Positions 7,862 through 16,743 of a stretch of 64,000 bases of DNA are shown one piece after another (the stretch's first letter is position 1; the number at the start of each line of letters is the position of its first letter). Location of the stretch: positions 248,001 to 312,000 of the forward strand of contig NZ_FNVT01000010.1 of the NCBI RefSeq assembly GCF_900108335.1, in the 5' to 3' direction. A program made the translations under genes and the position numbers. The notes below the pieces were generated by a model. The model made no database searches. It was not told the origin of the DNA and worked only from the letters and a program-made list of their open reading frames with translations. The DNA is from Nonomuraea solani (GTDB lineage Bacteria; Actinomycetota; Actinomycetes; Streptosporangiales; Streptosporangiaceae).

Positions 7862-8833
7862 ATGAACGAGATGCGCGCCGCCCTGTACGACCGCTACGGC
7901 CCCCCGGAGGTGCTGTACGAGGGCACGGTCCCCAAGCCGGTCCCCGGCCCCGGCGAGGTGCTGGTGCGCGTGCACGCCGCCAGCGTGAACGGCGGCGAGC
8001 TGTACGGCCGGGCGGGCCGGCTGCGGCCGGTGACCGGGCTGGCGAGCCGGGGTTTCCCGAAGCGCGTGGGCATCGACTTCGCCGGCGAGGTCGCCGCCCT
8101 CGGCCCGGGCCGTAACCGCCCAGGCCCCAAGGTGGGAGACCGGGTGTGGGGGCTGCTGCCCCGCACGTTCGGCAGCGCCGCCGAGTACGTGACCGTCCGG
8201 CCCCGGCACATCGCCCCCGTCCCGGCCGGGCTGGACCTGGCCGAGGCCGCGGCCCTGCCCGCCGTGGGCACGACGGCGATCACGGCCCTGCGCGACAAGG
8301 CCGGGCTGCGGCCGGGCGAACGGCTGCTCGTCCGCGGGGCGGCCGGCGGGGTGGGCAGCGTCGCCGTGCAGCTCGGCCACGCCCTCGGAGCCCACGTCAC
8401 CGCCCTGGCCGGGGCCCGCACCCTCGACTTCGCCGGCGATCTCGGAGCCGACGAGGTGCACGACTACGCGACGACCGACGCGGCCGCGCTCGGGCCGTTC
8501 GACGTGGTGCTGGACACCGTCGGCACCTCCCACGCCACCTACCGGCGGCTGCTCGCGCCGGGCGGCCGCATGGTGGCGATCGCCTTCGACGTCGGCCGGC
8601 CGGCCGCCTCTCTCGGCTACGTCGCCGCCTCGGCCGTCTTCGGGCGGGGACGGGTGCGGATCTTCAGCGGCGGTGTCACCCACTGGCTCGCCGCCGGGCT
8701 GGGCCGTTATGTGGCGGAGGGAATGATCCGGCCGGTCGTGGACACGGTGTTCCCGCTGGCGGACATCGCCAAGGCCCACGCGGCCATGGAGGCGGGCGGC
8801 GTCCGCGGCAAGATCGTCGTCCGCGTCGTGTGA
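7862..8833 (+). CDS. NADP-dependent quinone-reductase-like oxidoreductase (MDR/zinc-type alcohol dehydrogenase superfamily)
   Basis: A 323-residue medium-chain reductase of the zinc-free quinone oxidoreductase type. The GroES-like N-terminal domain (PGPGEVLVRVHAASVNGGE, then GIDFAGEVAALG) is followed by a Rossmann domain with GAAGGVGSVAVQLG near residues 160-173. No cluster of zinc-binding Cys residues is present, so it should use NADPH to reduce quinones, enones or similar electrophiles. A GGAAAGGA ribosome binding site lies about 8 nt before the ATG. It is divergent from a TetR gene, the usual arrangement for an inducible detoxification enzyme. Confidence 0.92.
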   Translation: MNEMRAALYDRYGPPEVLYEGTVPKPVPGPGEVLVRVHAASVNGGELYGRAGRLRPVTGLASRGFPKRVGIDFAGEVAALGPGRNRPGPKVGDRVWGLLPRTFGSAAEYVTVRPRHIAPVPAGLDLAEAAALPAVGTTAITALRDKAGLRPGERLLVRGAAGGVGSVAVQLGHALGAHVTALAGARTLDFAGDLGADEVHDYATTDAAALGPFDVVLDTVGTSHATYRRLLAPGGRMVAIAFDVGRPAASLGYVAASAVFGRGRVRIFSGGVTHWLAAGLGRYVAEGMIRPVVDTVFPLADIAKAHAAMEAGGVRGKIVVRVV

Positions 8834-8838
8834 GCCCG

Positions 8839-8866
8839 TTGACGGCGGCGGGGGTGCCTCTTAAAC
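8839..8866 (+). promoter_or_regulatory. Possible promoter of the ICMT-like gene
   Basis: TTGACG (8839-8844) and TTAAAC (8861-8866) are 16 nt apart, near the SigA-type spacing, in a locally AT-rich gap before the ATG at 8895. Seen by eye only. Confidence 0.35.
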
Positions 8867-8894
8867 TCATCACATAATGAATTAGGAGCAGGCC

Positions 8895-9401
8895 ATGCGC
8901 AGAACCCCCGCCGCCCTCGCCAGCGCCGCCTTCTTCGCGGCCGCCCCCGGCACCGCCGCCGTGCTGGGCCCGTACTGGGTCGGCGGGTGGGAGCCGCGCG
9001 ACCCCTTCCCGGGCCCGGTCATGATCCCGCTCCAGGTGGCCGGCGCGATCCTGGTGGTGGCGGGGCTGGTCGTGCTGGTCGGCGCGTTCGCCAGGTTCGT
9101 GGTGGAGGGGCTCGGCACGCCGATGCCGCTCGCCCCGCCCACGCGGCTGGTCGTCGGCGGCCTCTACCGGTATGTCCGCAACCCCATGTACGTCGCCGTC
9201 TTCGCCGCCGTGATCGGGCAGGCCATGATCTTCGGGGATCCCTGGCTGCTCGTGTACGTCGCCGTCATGGCCGTCCCGGTCTACGCCTTCGTGCACTGGT
9301 ACGAGGAACCGCACCTGCGGGCCACGTTCGGCGCCGACTACGACACCTACCGGGCGCACGTTCCCGGCTGGTGGCCGCGCGTGCGCCCGTACCGGCCCTG
9401 A
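8895..9401 (+). CDS. Isoprenylcysteine carboxyl methyltransferase-like membrane methyltransferase
   Basis: A 168-residue integral membrane protein of the ICMT/PEMT family. Hydrophobic segments at about 10-28, 43-70, 90-110 and 115-135 suggest four to five membrane spans. The C-terminal signature is complete: GLYRYVRNPMYVA (residues 92-104), then EEPHLRATFGADYDTYR and VPGWWPR, which binds S-adenosylmethionine. Bacterial members methylate small or lipid substrates that are mostly unknown. AGGAG lies 6-7 nt before the ATG. The upstream gap is AT-rich for this genome (TTAAAC, CATAAT near 8861-8878), so it probably has its own promoter. Confidence 0.88.
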   Translation: MRRTPAALASAAFFAAAPGTAAVLGPYWVGGWEPRDPFPGPVMIPLQVAGAILVVAGLVVLVGAFARFVVEGLGTPMPLAPPTRLVVGGLYRYVRNPMYVAVFAAVIGQAMIFGDPWLLVYVAVMAVPVYAFVHWYEEPHLRATFGADYDTYRAHVPGWWPRVRPYRP

Positions 9402-9512
9402 AAAAATTGGGGTCCCATGTCGGGGGTGGTTTGACTCTGAGTGAGGAACTATGGTCGTCTCGTGACCTATGTTTCTGATGGGATGAATTAGATAGGTCCG
9501 GGGGAAAGCTTC

Positions 9513-12500
9513 ATGCCGCACGCTCTCCTGCGTGTGCTCGCTTCTACGTTCATGGCGGCCACAACCCTCGTGGCCCTGCCGTCCGCCGCCGGAGCGCAGG
9601 TGCCCTCCGCGGTGGCGCCGGTCTCAAGAGTCAAGCCCGTGCCCGCCGTCGAGGAGCCGCCGGCCTCCGTCGTGACCGTGCCGGCGGGGCCGTCGCTCGC
9701 CCTGCGGCCCGCCGCCGACGAAAAGGTGGGCCCCGACGCGCCCGAGGTCACCACGCCCGCCGGGCCGCGGCTCGTCAACGGCATCACCGCCGACGCCGCC
9801 GCCGTCCAGGAGGAGCAGGGTCTCGGCAAGGGGGCGCCCTCGGTGCGCGACGTGCTGCCGGACACCGCGCAGGCCGCGACGCTCACGCTGCTGAAGCCGC
9901 TGGCGTCGGTGCTCAAGACGTTCGACGGGCTGGGCAAGGCCGTGCCGGGGCTGTCGTACCGGCTGTGCGTCGAAAGCGAACAGGTCCCGGTCTCGTGCTC
10001 GATCAACCGGCCGGTCGGCGTGCCGGTGGCCGCCGACGTGACCGGCGACGCCACCCCCGACCTGGCCGCCGACCTGGTGCCCACCGCCAGTCCCACCGAG
10101 GGCGCGGTCGGGCTCGGGTTCGCCGTCAGGCGATTGTCGGGCCAGAGCGTCAAGGCACGGGTCTGGGCCGAGTACGACGGCAAGGTGTCGGTCGGGTTCG
10201 ACGGGTTGCGGCGCGGGTCGTCGCTGTCGGCCTCCGACTGGGGCTCGTTCACCGTCGACCTGGCGGGCAAGCGCGTCAAGGCCAAGGTCGAGCGCAAGGA
10301 GCCGGGGGAGTCCGCCGCCGTGATCGCCGGGCTGGCCGGGCGTACGGCCGTGAGCCTGCGCCAGACCCCCGCGACCGAGGAGCTGACCGTCAACGCGGCG
10401 CTCGACTCGCCGATGCTGGACGTCACCGCCTCCGCGCCCGCGAAACTGGACGCGCTCGCCGTGACCGGCAGCCGGTTCGTCCAGGCCGTGCTGGACCGCA
10501 TGCCCACCCGCGCCGAGGTGCGCCTGACGGGTGGCGAGATCCGCTTCAAGAGCCCGTCCTCGATCGGCCGCGCCCGGCTGCACAGCTTCGGCTACCGCGA
10601 CGGCCGGCTGTCCAAGGTCACCGACGTCGAGCTCCAGCGCGTCCCGCCGGCCTTCACCGCCAGGTACGGCACGCAGGGCGGCAAGCACACCCTGACCGTC
10701 ACCTCCGGCGCGGGACGCTCCGGCGCCGCCCGCCTGCTCTACTTCGACCGGGCCGCGGCCAAGACCGTCCTCAAGGCCGAGCTCAGCGCGCTGCCCGCCA
10801 AGGTGCGCTTGGTCGGCGACCTGACCGGGCACAGCGTCACCCAGGAGTCCAGCTCGCCCATCGGCAGGTTCGCGGTGGTGCTGCAGCGCAACGAGGGCGC
10901 CATCTCCAGCCCGCGCGGTGGCCACGTCACCATGATCAAGGACGGCGCCGCCGTCGGGGTGTCGGGGCTGCTGATGGGGTTGTCCGGATTCGACGTCACG
11001 TACGGGGCCGCGCCGCGCGCCCGCCTCCAGGTGAACTCCAGCGGCCGCTCGTTCGTGGGCGCCGCCAGCATCGACCGTACGCACGTGGCCCGGATGGAGA
11101 TCTCCAACACGCCCGCCACCGTGGACGTCACGCTCGACCCGGCCGCCAGGAAGGCCGTCTACCAGGCCAGCGGCACGATCGACCAGCTCCGCGCCTCGTA
11201 CGCGAACCTCAAGTCCGGCCCGACGATCGACGGCACCGTCCTCGGGGTGCACGACGACGTGAAGGCGTCGTGGGAGCTGGGCGAGCGTTCGACGGTGAAG
11301 GTGGACACGTCCTCCACGATCCAGCAAGTGCGGATTTATGCCAATAAAGCGCACGTCACCCACCCCACCGGCGAGGACCTGCGCGCCAGCGTCGAGGGCG
11401 TGCGCAAGCGCGCCGAGCTCGTCGCCGACACCAAGGCCAGAACCCTGACCTGGACCTCGGACGCGCCGGTCGCGAAGGTCTCCGCCCTGGCCAGGACCAA
11501 GCTGGACGGCCGCTACGTCAGGGCCGCCGCCGAGGTCACCCGCGTGCCCGCCCGCTTCGACGCCTCCTGGGACCCGGCCGCCTACCGCTTCCGCGGCCTG
11601 TCCGGGCCGGTGGGGTCGGCGGCGCTGGCGTTCACCAACCACGACGGCGCCAAGGCGCCCACCGGGCCGCACCTGGCCGCCCACTACAGTCAGGCCAGCG
11701 GCGACCTGGACGCCAGTGTGCTGGTCAAGGGGCTGTCGCGGGTGGAGTTCAGCCCGGCCGCGCAGGGGTTCACCGCCGATTTCCGCTCGGCCAGGCAGAC
11801 CCTCGCCGTGGACACCGACGTCACCAGGGGCGACGACCGCTTCGGGCTGGTCGGCACCCTCGGACCCGTACCCGGGCGGCTGGCCGTCGCCTCCGACGGC
11901 GCCAAGCTCACCTACTCCGGCTCCCGCCTGGACGTGCGCGCCCGCGCCTGGCTCGGCAAGGCGGCCGCCCTCGACCGCATGCGCGCGGCCCCGGCCGTGC
12001 CCGGCGGCGTGTCGCTGGTGGACGGCGGCTGTGCCGCCGGGTCGCCGGGCTGCGCGCAGGGGCCCTTCTGCGTGGCGCAGCGCGGGTGCTTCGGGCTGCA
12101 GGGGTACCTGGACGTGACCGGGCTGCCCGACCAGGTGACGGTGGACCTGGCGGGCAAGACGTTCGCGTTCTCGGGGTTCAGCCCCAAGCGCCGGACGCTG
12201 GGCCTCTACCTGGCCAGCAGCGTGCTGTCACCCGTGCCGATCAAGGCCAGGGCCGACCTGACCGGGCTGCCCTCCAAGATCACGAGCATGACGCTGGGGC
12301 CGTTCGACGTGGCTCAGGGCAACGCCGTGCGGGCCGCGTACCGGATCGAGCCGGCCGCCACGCTCGGCGCGCTCTCCGTGCGCGCCGAGGCGGCCGGCCT
12401 GCGCGGGCACGTTGCCATCGACCCGGTGCCCGCCGCCGTGGCCGTCGAGGGCACTTACGGCGCCAAGACCCGCATCCGGGTACGGAACTCCGCCGCCGTC

Positions 12501-13526
12501 AAGAGCCTGACCGCGAAGGTCACCCTGGCCGGCAAGGGCACCGGGGAGCTGCGGTTCTCCGACGTGCCCGCCGTGTTCGGGGTGGACGCCGACGCCTCGG
12601 CGGCCGGGCTGAGCGTGCCGGCGGTCACGTACAAGGCCGAAGGCGGCGTCAGCACCCTCGACGGGCGGCTCGGCGTGGAGGGCGGGCTGGTGGATCCGTC
12701 GGGGCGGCTGGGGGACGTGTCGTTCGCGGTCCAGGACCTGGCCGCCGACACCACCATCCGGCTGAATCCGGATCAGTCGCTCGACCTGGTCTCGAAACCC
12801 GTGCCGACGGGGCGCATCGCGCTGCGGGCCGGGCTCAAGGTGGACGCCGTCGCGCCGCAGAACATCGCGGTGAGCAAGGAGGTCCCGTACACGACCGGCT
12901 TCCTGACCTACCACGTCGGCGGCCGGTTCGGGCTCGGGCAGAGCTCCGTCGAGGACGTCGGGCTGTCCGTGCGGCGCGTGTCGTGGCTGCGCGTCCGGCC
13001 GGGCAAGGTGCCGTTCGGCCTGAAGGCGCCACCCGCCCTCGGGTACGTCGCGCCGGGGTTCGAGGGCGACTACGGGACGCTCACGCTCGCCGCCAAGAAG
13101 GTGAACCTGCGGCCTGACGTCAACCTGAACGTCAAGCTGACCAGGGACATCGGCAGCGACGCCTTCAACGAGACGGTCCGCATCGGCCCCACCACCTCCC
13201 TGGCCCTGCGCCGCTACGACCAGCGAATGCGCCGCATCGGGGCAAAACAGGAGATCCGGGCGGCGGGGATCCGGATGGCGTGCGTGACGGTGGACACCAA
13301 ACCGGGCTTCGCATCGGGCCCCGGCACCAACACGATCACGTTGCGCGGCGCGGACGGCCCCCAGATGGTTTCCCTGCTGGACCCGGGCGGCCAGGTGCCG
13401 GACTACGCGGTGGACCTGCTGACCCACTTCATGAGCCCGTTCCCTGGGGCGGAGTGGAAGGTCACGGGCACCAAGGTCGGCGGCTGCGCCCCAGATCGCC
13501 CCGCCACCCGCCCGGAGTCCCGCTAG
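9513..13526 (+). CDS. Very large secreted beta-rich repeat protein of unknown function
   Basis: A 1337-residue exported protein. The signal peptide runs to about residue 28 (hydrophobic core LLRVLASTFMAATTLVAL, then AGAQ). The mature protein is built almost wholly of short alternating strands. A degenerate motif, roughly (V/L)P-x-x-(V/F)-x-V followed by Asp and a strand turning at Gly, recurs every 60-120 residues: ALPAKVRLVGDLTG, NTPATVDVTLDP, RVPARFDASWDP, GLPDQVTVDLAG, GLPSKITSMTLG, PVPAAVAVEG, DVPAVFGVDAD. Few Cys occur: two near 152-162, four clustered near 840-861, two at the C-terminus, probably disulfides. No sortase signal or C-terminal membrane span is seen, so it should be free or loosely bound outside the cell. 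I do not recognise the family. GGGGGAAAG before the ATG is the ribosome binding site. Confidence 0.85.
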   Translation: MPHALLRVLASTFMAATTLVALPSAAGAQVPSAVAPVSRVKPVPAVEEPPASVVTVPAGPSLALRPAADEKVGPDAPEVTTPAGPRLVNGITADAAAVQEEQGLGKGAPSVRDVLPDTAQAATLTLLKPLASVLKTFDGLGKAVPGLSYRLCVESEQVPVSCSINRPVGVPVAADVTGDATPDLAADLVPTASPTEGAVGLGFAVRRLSGQSVKARVWAEYDGKVSVGFDGLRRGSSLSASDWGSFTVDLAGKRVKAKVERKEPGESAAVIAGLAGRTAVSLRQTPATEELTVNAALDSPMLDVTASAPAKLDALAVTGSRFVQAVLDRMPTRAEVRLTGGEIRFKSPSSIGRARLHSFGYRDGRLSKVTDVELQRVPPAFTARYGTQGGKHTLTVTSGAGRSGAARLLYFDRAAAKTVLKAELSALPAKVRLVGDLTGHSVTQESSSPIGRFAVVLQRNEGAISSPRGGHVTMIKDGAAVGVSGLLMGLSGFDVTYGAAPRARLQVNSSGRSFVGAASIDRTHVARMEISNTPATVDVTLDPAARKAVYQASGTIDQLRASYANLKSGPTIDGTVLGVHDDVKASWELGERSTVKVDTSSTIQQVRIYANKAHVTHPTGEDLRASVEGVRKRAELVADTKARTLTWTSDAPVAKVSALARTKLDGRYVRAAAEVTRVPARFDASWDPAAYRFRGLSGPVGSAALAFTNHDGAKAPTGPHLAAHYSQASGDLDASVLVKGLSRVEFSPAAQGFTADFRSARQTLAVDTDVTRGDDRFGLVGTLGPVPGRLAVASDGAKLTYSGSRLDVRARAWLGKAAALDRMRAAPAVPGGVSLVDGGCAAGSPGCAQGPFCVAQRGCFGLQGYLDVTGLPDQVTVDLAGKTFAFSGFSPKRRTLGLYLASSVLSPVPIKARADLTGLPSKITSMTLGPFDVAQGNAVRAAYRIEPAATLGALSVRAEAAGLRGHVAIDPVPAAVAVEGTYGAKTRIRVRNSAAVKSLTAKVTLAGKGTGELRFSDVPAVFGVDADASAAGLSVPAVTYKAEGGVSTLDGRLGVEGGLVDPSGRLGDVSFAVQDLAADTTIRLNPDQSLDLVSKPVPTGRIALRAGLKVDAVAPQNIAVSKEVPYTTGFLTYHVGGRFGLGQSSVEDVGLSVRRVSWLRVRPGKVPFGLKAPPALGYVAPGFEGDYGTLTLAAKKVNLRPDVNLNVKLTRDIGSDAFNETVRIGPTTSLALRRYDQRMRRIGAKQEIRAAGIRMACVTVDTKPGFASGPGTNTITLRGADGPQMVSLLDPGGQVPDYAVDLLTHFMSPFPGAEWKVTGTKVGGCAPDRPATRPESR

Positions 13527-13702
13527 CCCGAAGCCTTACCGCGCCCTCGGAGCCCCGCCTGCCAGGTGCCGGAAGCTCCGATGGCCGCATGCCGCCTGAG
13601 GCGCCGGTGGCCGCGCGTGCCGCTTCGTCGCGGGGCGACCGGCCCCCGCCATTCTCCGGCAAAGGGACCTCAGCCGAAGTGCGGGGTGGTCCGCGGCGGC
13701 CA

Positions 13703-13723
13703 GGGTCCCTTCTGAAGGGACCC
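13703..13723. terminator. Bidirectional hairpin between convergent genes
   Basis: GGGTCCCTTC and GAAGGGACCC form a perfect 10-bp inverted repeat around one T; in practice the loop opens to about 5 nt. It lies in the 224-nt gap between the large secreted protein and the convergent hydrolase. A related copy of the right half with its flank (AAGGGACC-N4-GCCGAAGTG) stands about 50 nt upstream, so the element is partly duplicated. The rest of the gap holds nothing I can identify. Confidence 0.6.
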
Positions 13724-13750
13724 GCGCCGAAGTGAGGCAGGTGGGGCCGG

Positions 13751-15085
13751 TCAGGCGGGGCCGCGGTAGCTCGCCGGTGGGGTGTCGCCGTCGTATGGGG
13801 TCACCGGGCGGTCGGTGAGGAAGGTTCGTAGTGCCGTGAGGTAGGCGGCAGAGTCGGTGACGTAGGTGAAGCGGGAGGTGGGCAGGGCGTGGCGGTAGGC
13901 CATGGCGGCCGACCAGCTCTGCTCGTCGCAGGCGCCCTTGACGACCAGCACGGGCGCCTTCACCCCGGCCAGATCGCTCCGGAGCGACGAGGGCGTGAGC
14001 CGCCCGGCCCAGCCGACGTACCCGCCGACGACGTCACCCTGGCTCTCTGAGCCGTCGAACGGGCCGGCGGCTTTTGAAGGGGCAGGGCTCTTCGACGCGG
14101 CGGGCGCGGTGGGGGCCGGGCATGGGTGGGAGGTCTGGTGGCGGATGAGGGTGAGGTGGGCGTCCAGTTCGTGGTCGCCCGCGAACGCGTGCGCGGCCTG
14201 GGGATCCACGCGTAGCAGCGTGCTGAGGGCGAGCGTGCGCGGGTCCGGGACCCCCGCCGGGCCGAGCATGCCCGCCGGCCCCAGCAGGGCCGTCGATCCC
14301 GGCCGGTCGGTGGAAGTGCGGCCGGTGGTCGTGCGGCCGGGGGAGAGGCCGGCGGGGGAGTACAGGACCGCTCTGGCCACCCGGTCGGGATGTTCCGCCA
14401 GGTACGCCGCCGCGAGCTGCGCCCCGTAACCCTGGGCGACCAGGTTCAGCCGGTCGGCGCCCACCGTCCGGCGGATCGCCTCCAGGTCGGCCACGTCGCG
14501 GGTCAGGCCGTACCCGCCCGGGTCCGTCAGCCGCGCCGAGCGCCCGGCGCCCAACTGGTCGTAGACGTAGACCTGGAAGCCGGCCGACGCCAGCCTGCCG
14601 TAGAAGGCCGCGTTCGCCGCCAGGTCGGCCACGCCGGGGCCTCCGTGCAGGAACACCACCGGCTCTGCCCGGGTGACCCGCTTGGGCGCGCGCCGCACGT
14701 ACGCCAGCTCCGAGCCCGTCGTCAGCCGCCACTCCCGCTGCCCGGCCACCTTCGCGGGCGGGGGCTGCCCGGCGGCGGGATTCAGCGTGGCCGTGGAGAC
14801 CTGCCAGACCACCGCGGCCTCCACCCCGAGGACGACCAGCGCGCGTAACCACCGGCCCCACGTCGCGCCCGGTCTGGGTACGCAGAGCAGCAGCCCGAGG
14901 AAGAACACCGACGCGAACACCGCCAGCCCGCACACCGCGAACACCTTCGGCTCCAGGCCCACCATCGCCGTCCCGGCCAGCGCGGCCAGCCCGAGCACCG
15001 GCGACAGCGCCAGCACCCCGGCACCGACCACCACCCGCCCGGCCAGCCTGGCGAAAGAAGCCACGAAAGGGACGGTAGTGCACAT
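13751..15085 (-). CDS. Membrane-anchored alpha/beta hydrolase (proline-iminopeptidase-like) lacking the nucleophilic Ser
   Basis: A 444-residue protein. Residues about 12-100 hold three hydrophobic spans; the remainder is an alpha/beta hydrolase fold closest to proline iminopeptidases, with the oxyanion segment HGGPG at 147-151 and YDQLGAGRSA at 175-184. The nucleophile elbow, expected to read GGSWG or similar, reads AQGYG (217-221), so the catalytic Ser is Gly219 (codon GGT). The acid region KGACDEQSW is kept, but the place of the catalytic His reads TDSAAYLTA, with no His. It is therefore probably not a classical hydrolase and may bind a ligand or partner. The frame is intact, so this is not simple decay. 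Confidence 0.82.
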   Translation of the reverse strand: MCTTVPFVASFARLAGRVVVGAGVLALSPVLGLAALAGTAMVGLEPKVFAVCGLAVFASVFFLGLLLCVPRPGATWGRWLRALVVLGVEAAVVWQVSTATLNPAAGQPPPAKVAGQREWRLTTGSELAYVRRAPKRVTRAEPVVFLHGGPGVADLAANAAFYGRLASAGFQVYVYDQLGAGRSARLTDPGGYGLTRDVADLEAIRRTVGADRLNLVAQGYGAQLAAAYLAEHPDRVARAVLYSPAGLSPGRTTTGRTSTDRPGSTALLGPAGMLGPAGVPDPRTLALSTLLRVDPQAAHAFAGDHELDAHLTLIRHQTSHPCPAPTAPAASKSPAPSKAAGPFDGSESQGDVVGGYVGWAGRLTPSSLRSDLAGVKAPVLVVKGACDEQSWSAAMAYRHALPTSRFTYVTDSAAYLTALRTFLTDRPVTPYDGDTPPASYRGPA

Positions 15086-15328
15086 CGCCCCGGCAGGTCA
15101 GCGAATACGAAATGGGGCCGGAAGCACGTCGCCCAGGAGGCCGGGCACGCCCGCAGCTTGGGCGGTCAGGCAGGTGTGTCGTTGGGGTCGTCGGGGTTCG
15201 CGTGGCCCAGGGAAGGGCGTCGCCCGGATAGGCGCAGGGGAGGTCCAAGGACGTGCGTTGCCGAGGTGGTCAGGGGCGGGCGTCGTTCCGGTGGCCGGGC
15301 GACCGCGCCGCCTGAGTGGTCGGGAAAG
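15086..15328. other. Non-coding gap with repeated GGGCGTCGCCC palindromes
   Basis: This 243-nt gap has no convincing gene. GGGCGTCGCCC occurs at 15215-15225 and again at 15337-15347, the latter within the end of the next gene, with a partial copy (GGGCGTCG) near 15277. Each is a 5-bp inverted repeat around T. The role is unknown. Confidence 0.4.
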
Positions 15329-15604
15329 TCAGGGGAGGGCGTCGCCCAGTCGTAGGCGGACGCGGTCGCCCTGACGGGTGGTTTCGGTCACCGTCCAAAC
15401 ACACTCGTCCACCACCGAGCCGTTGCCCGTCATATAGCCGCCCATCCTGAGCAGCGGCCGCCCGGTATGGTCGCTCAGCAACTGCGCCCGGGCCTCGGTT
15501 TCGTCGCCGAGCACCACGAGGAAGTCGTCGGTGTCGGCGGGGGCGTCCAGGACGAGGCCGGACGAGAGCCGCTCGTGGGAGACCTGGATGAGATATTCGA
15601 TCAT
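15329..15604 (-). CDS. Small hypothetical protein
   Basis: A 91-residue protein starting MIEYLIQVSHERLSSG, with DDFLVVLGDETEARAQLLSDHTGRPLLRMGG and a C-terminal strand-rich part. Codon usage fits real coding sequence and the frame is the only plausible one here, but I do not recognise a family. There is no clear Shine-Dalgarno sequence before the ATG at 15604. It is divergent from the esterase gene at 15718 across a 113-nt gap. It may be a small immunity- or regulator-like protein, but nothing in the sequence shows this. Confidence 0.55.
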   Translation of the reverse strand: MIEYLIQVSHERLSSGLVLDAPADTDDFLVVLGDETEARAQLLSDHTGRPLLRMGGYMTGNGSVVDECVWTVTETTRQGDRVRLRLGDALP

Positions 15605-15717
15605 GGCTCGGTGACTACCCAGATCTGGTGGTTCCAGCGCGAGCCGGACCCGGGATACCGCTTTCCGCCTGGATGGGGTGAAATATCAGCATCGTTTCTA
15701 CAGGCTGGAGAACCACC

Positions 15718-16698
15718 GTGCCCCTGTTCGACTTGCCGATCGACAAGCTCCGTAGCTACCTCCCCGACCGCGACGAGCCCGCCGACTTCGACGCGTTCTG
15801 GGCCGGCACCCTGGCGGAGGCCGCCGAGTTCGACCTGGCCGCCGAATACGTGCCCTACGACCTGCCCTTCAGCGGCGTGGACGTGTTCGACGTGTCGTTC
15901 GCCGGCTGGGGCGGCCACCGGATCAACGGCTGGTTCCTGCTGCCGCGTGGCGTGAACGGCCCGGTTCCGTGCGTGATGCACTACATCGGCTACAGCGGCG
16001 GACGCGGTTTCCCGAAGGACCACCTGATGTGGCCGGCCGCCGGATACGCGGTGTTCGTGATGGAGACGCGCGGCCACGGCGGCGCGAACGTCGGCCACCC
16101 CGGCACGACCGGCGACCCGCACGGCAGCGCGGGCCCGGAGGCGCCCGGCATGATGACGCGCGGCATCCTCGACCCGGCCGACTACTACTACCGGCGCGTG
16201 TTCACCGACGCGGTCCGGGCGGTGGACGCGGCGGCCGGGCATCCGGCCGTGGACGCGAACCGCATCGTGGTCTCCGGCGGCAGCCAGGGCGGCGGCATCG
16301 CCCAGGCGACGGCCGCGCTGCGGCCGGGCATCAAGGCGGCGCTGATCGACGTGCCGTTCCTGACCCACTTCCGGCGGGCCGTGGAGATCACCGGGCGCGA
16401 CCCGTACCAGGAGCTGGTCCGGTTTCTCGCGACCCGGCGGGAGAGCGCCGAGCAGGTGTTCCGCACGCTGTCGTACTTCGACGGCATGAACTTCGCCGCC
16501 CGCGGGCAGGTGCCGGCGCTCTACTCGGTCGCGCTGATGGACGACGTGTGCCCGCCGTCGACGGTGTTCGCCGCCTACAACCACTGGCAGGGCCCCAAGG
16601 AGATCACCGTGTGGCCCTGGAACAACCACGAGGGCGGTGGCGGCTACCAGTCGGAGGAGCAGCTCCGCTACCTGCACAAGCTGCTGGCCGACGGCTGA
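15718..16698 (+). CDS. Acetylxylan esterase / cephalosporin-C deacetylase-family hydrolase
   Basis: A 326-residue cytosolic alpha/beta hydrolase of the AXE1 (CE7) family, which removes acetyl groups from xylo-oligosaccharides and from cephalosporin C. Expected features are present: RGHGG (118-122), the nucleophile in SGGSQGG (S189), Asp in ALMDDVCPPST (D275 or D276) and His in PWNNHEGGG (H304). No signal peptide is seen, so it would act on oligosaccharides already imported. The start is GTG with GGAG about 7 nt upstream. It fits with the pectate lyase and sugar transport genes elsewhere in the window. Confidence 0.92.
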   Translation: MPLFDLPIDKLRSYLPDRDEPADFDAFWAGTLAEAAEFDLAAEYVPYDLPFSGVDVFDVSFAGWGGHRINGWFLLPRGVNGPVPCVMHYIGYSGGRGFPKDHLMWPAAGYAVFVMETRGHGGANVGHPGTTGDPHGSAGPEAPGMMTRGILDPADYYYRRVFTDAVRAVDAAAGHPAVDANRIVVSGGSQGGGIAQATAALRPGIKAALIDVPFLTHFRRAVEITGRDPYQELVRFLATRRESAEQVFRTLSYFDGMNFAARGQVPALYSVALMDDVCPPSTVFAAYNHWQGPKEITVWPWNNHEGGGGYQSEEQLRYLHKLLADG

Positions 16699-16706
16699 GC
16701 GGAGGC

Positions 16707-16736
16707 CCCGCCGTGCCGGAGGACCGGCACGGCGGG
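16707..16736. terminator. Strong bidirectional terminator hairpin
   Basis: CCCGCCGTGCCGG, loop AGGA, CCGGCACGGCGGG: a perfect 13-bp stem 8 nt after the esterase stop and 8 nt before the stop of the convergent HesB-like gene. It should end transcription from both sides. Confidence 0.85.
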
Positions 16737-16743
16737 AGCCGCG

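Noticed and set aside
9624..11684. Long open frame antisense to the large secreted protein
   Set aside because: Composition is Gly/Arg/His-rich shadow sequence; no start signal or domain; the sense frame has a signal peptide and ribosome binding site.
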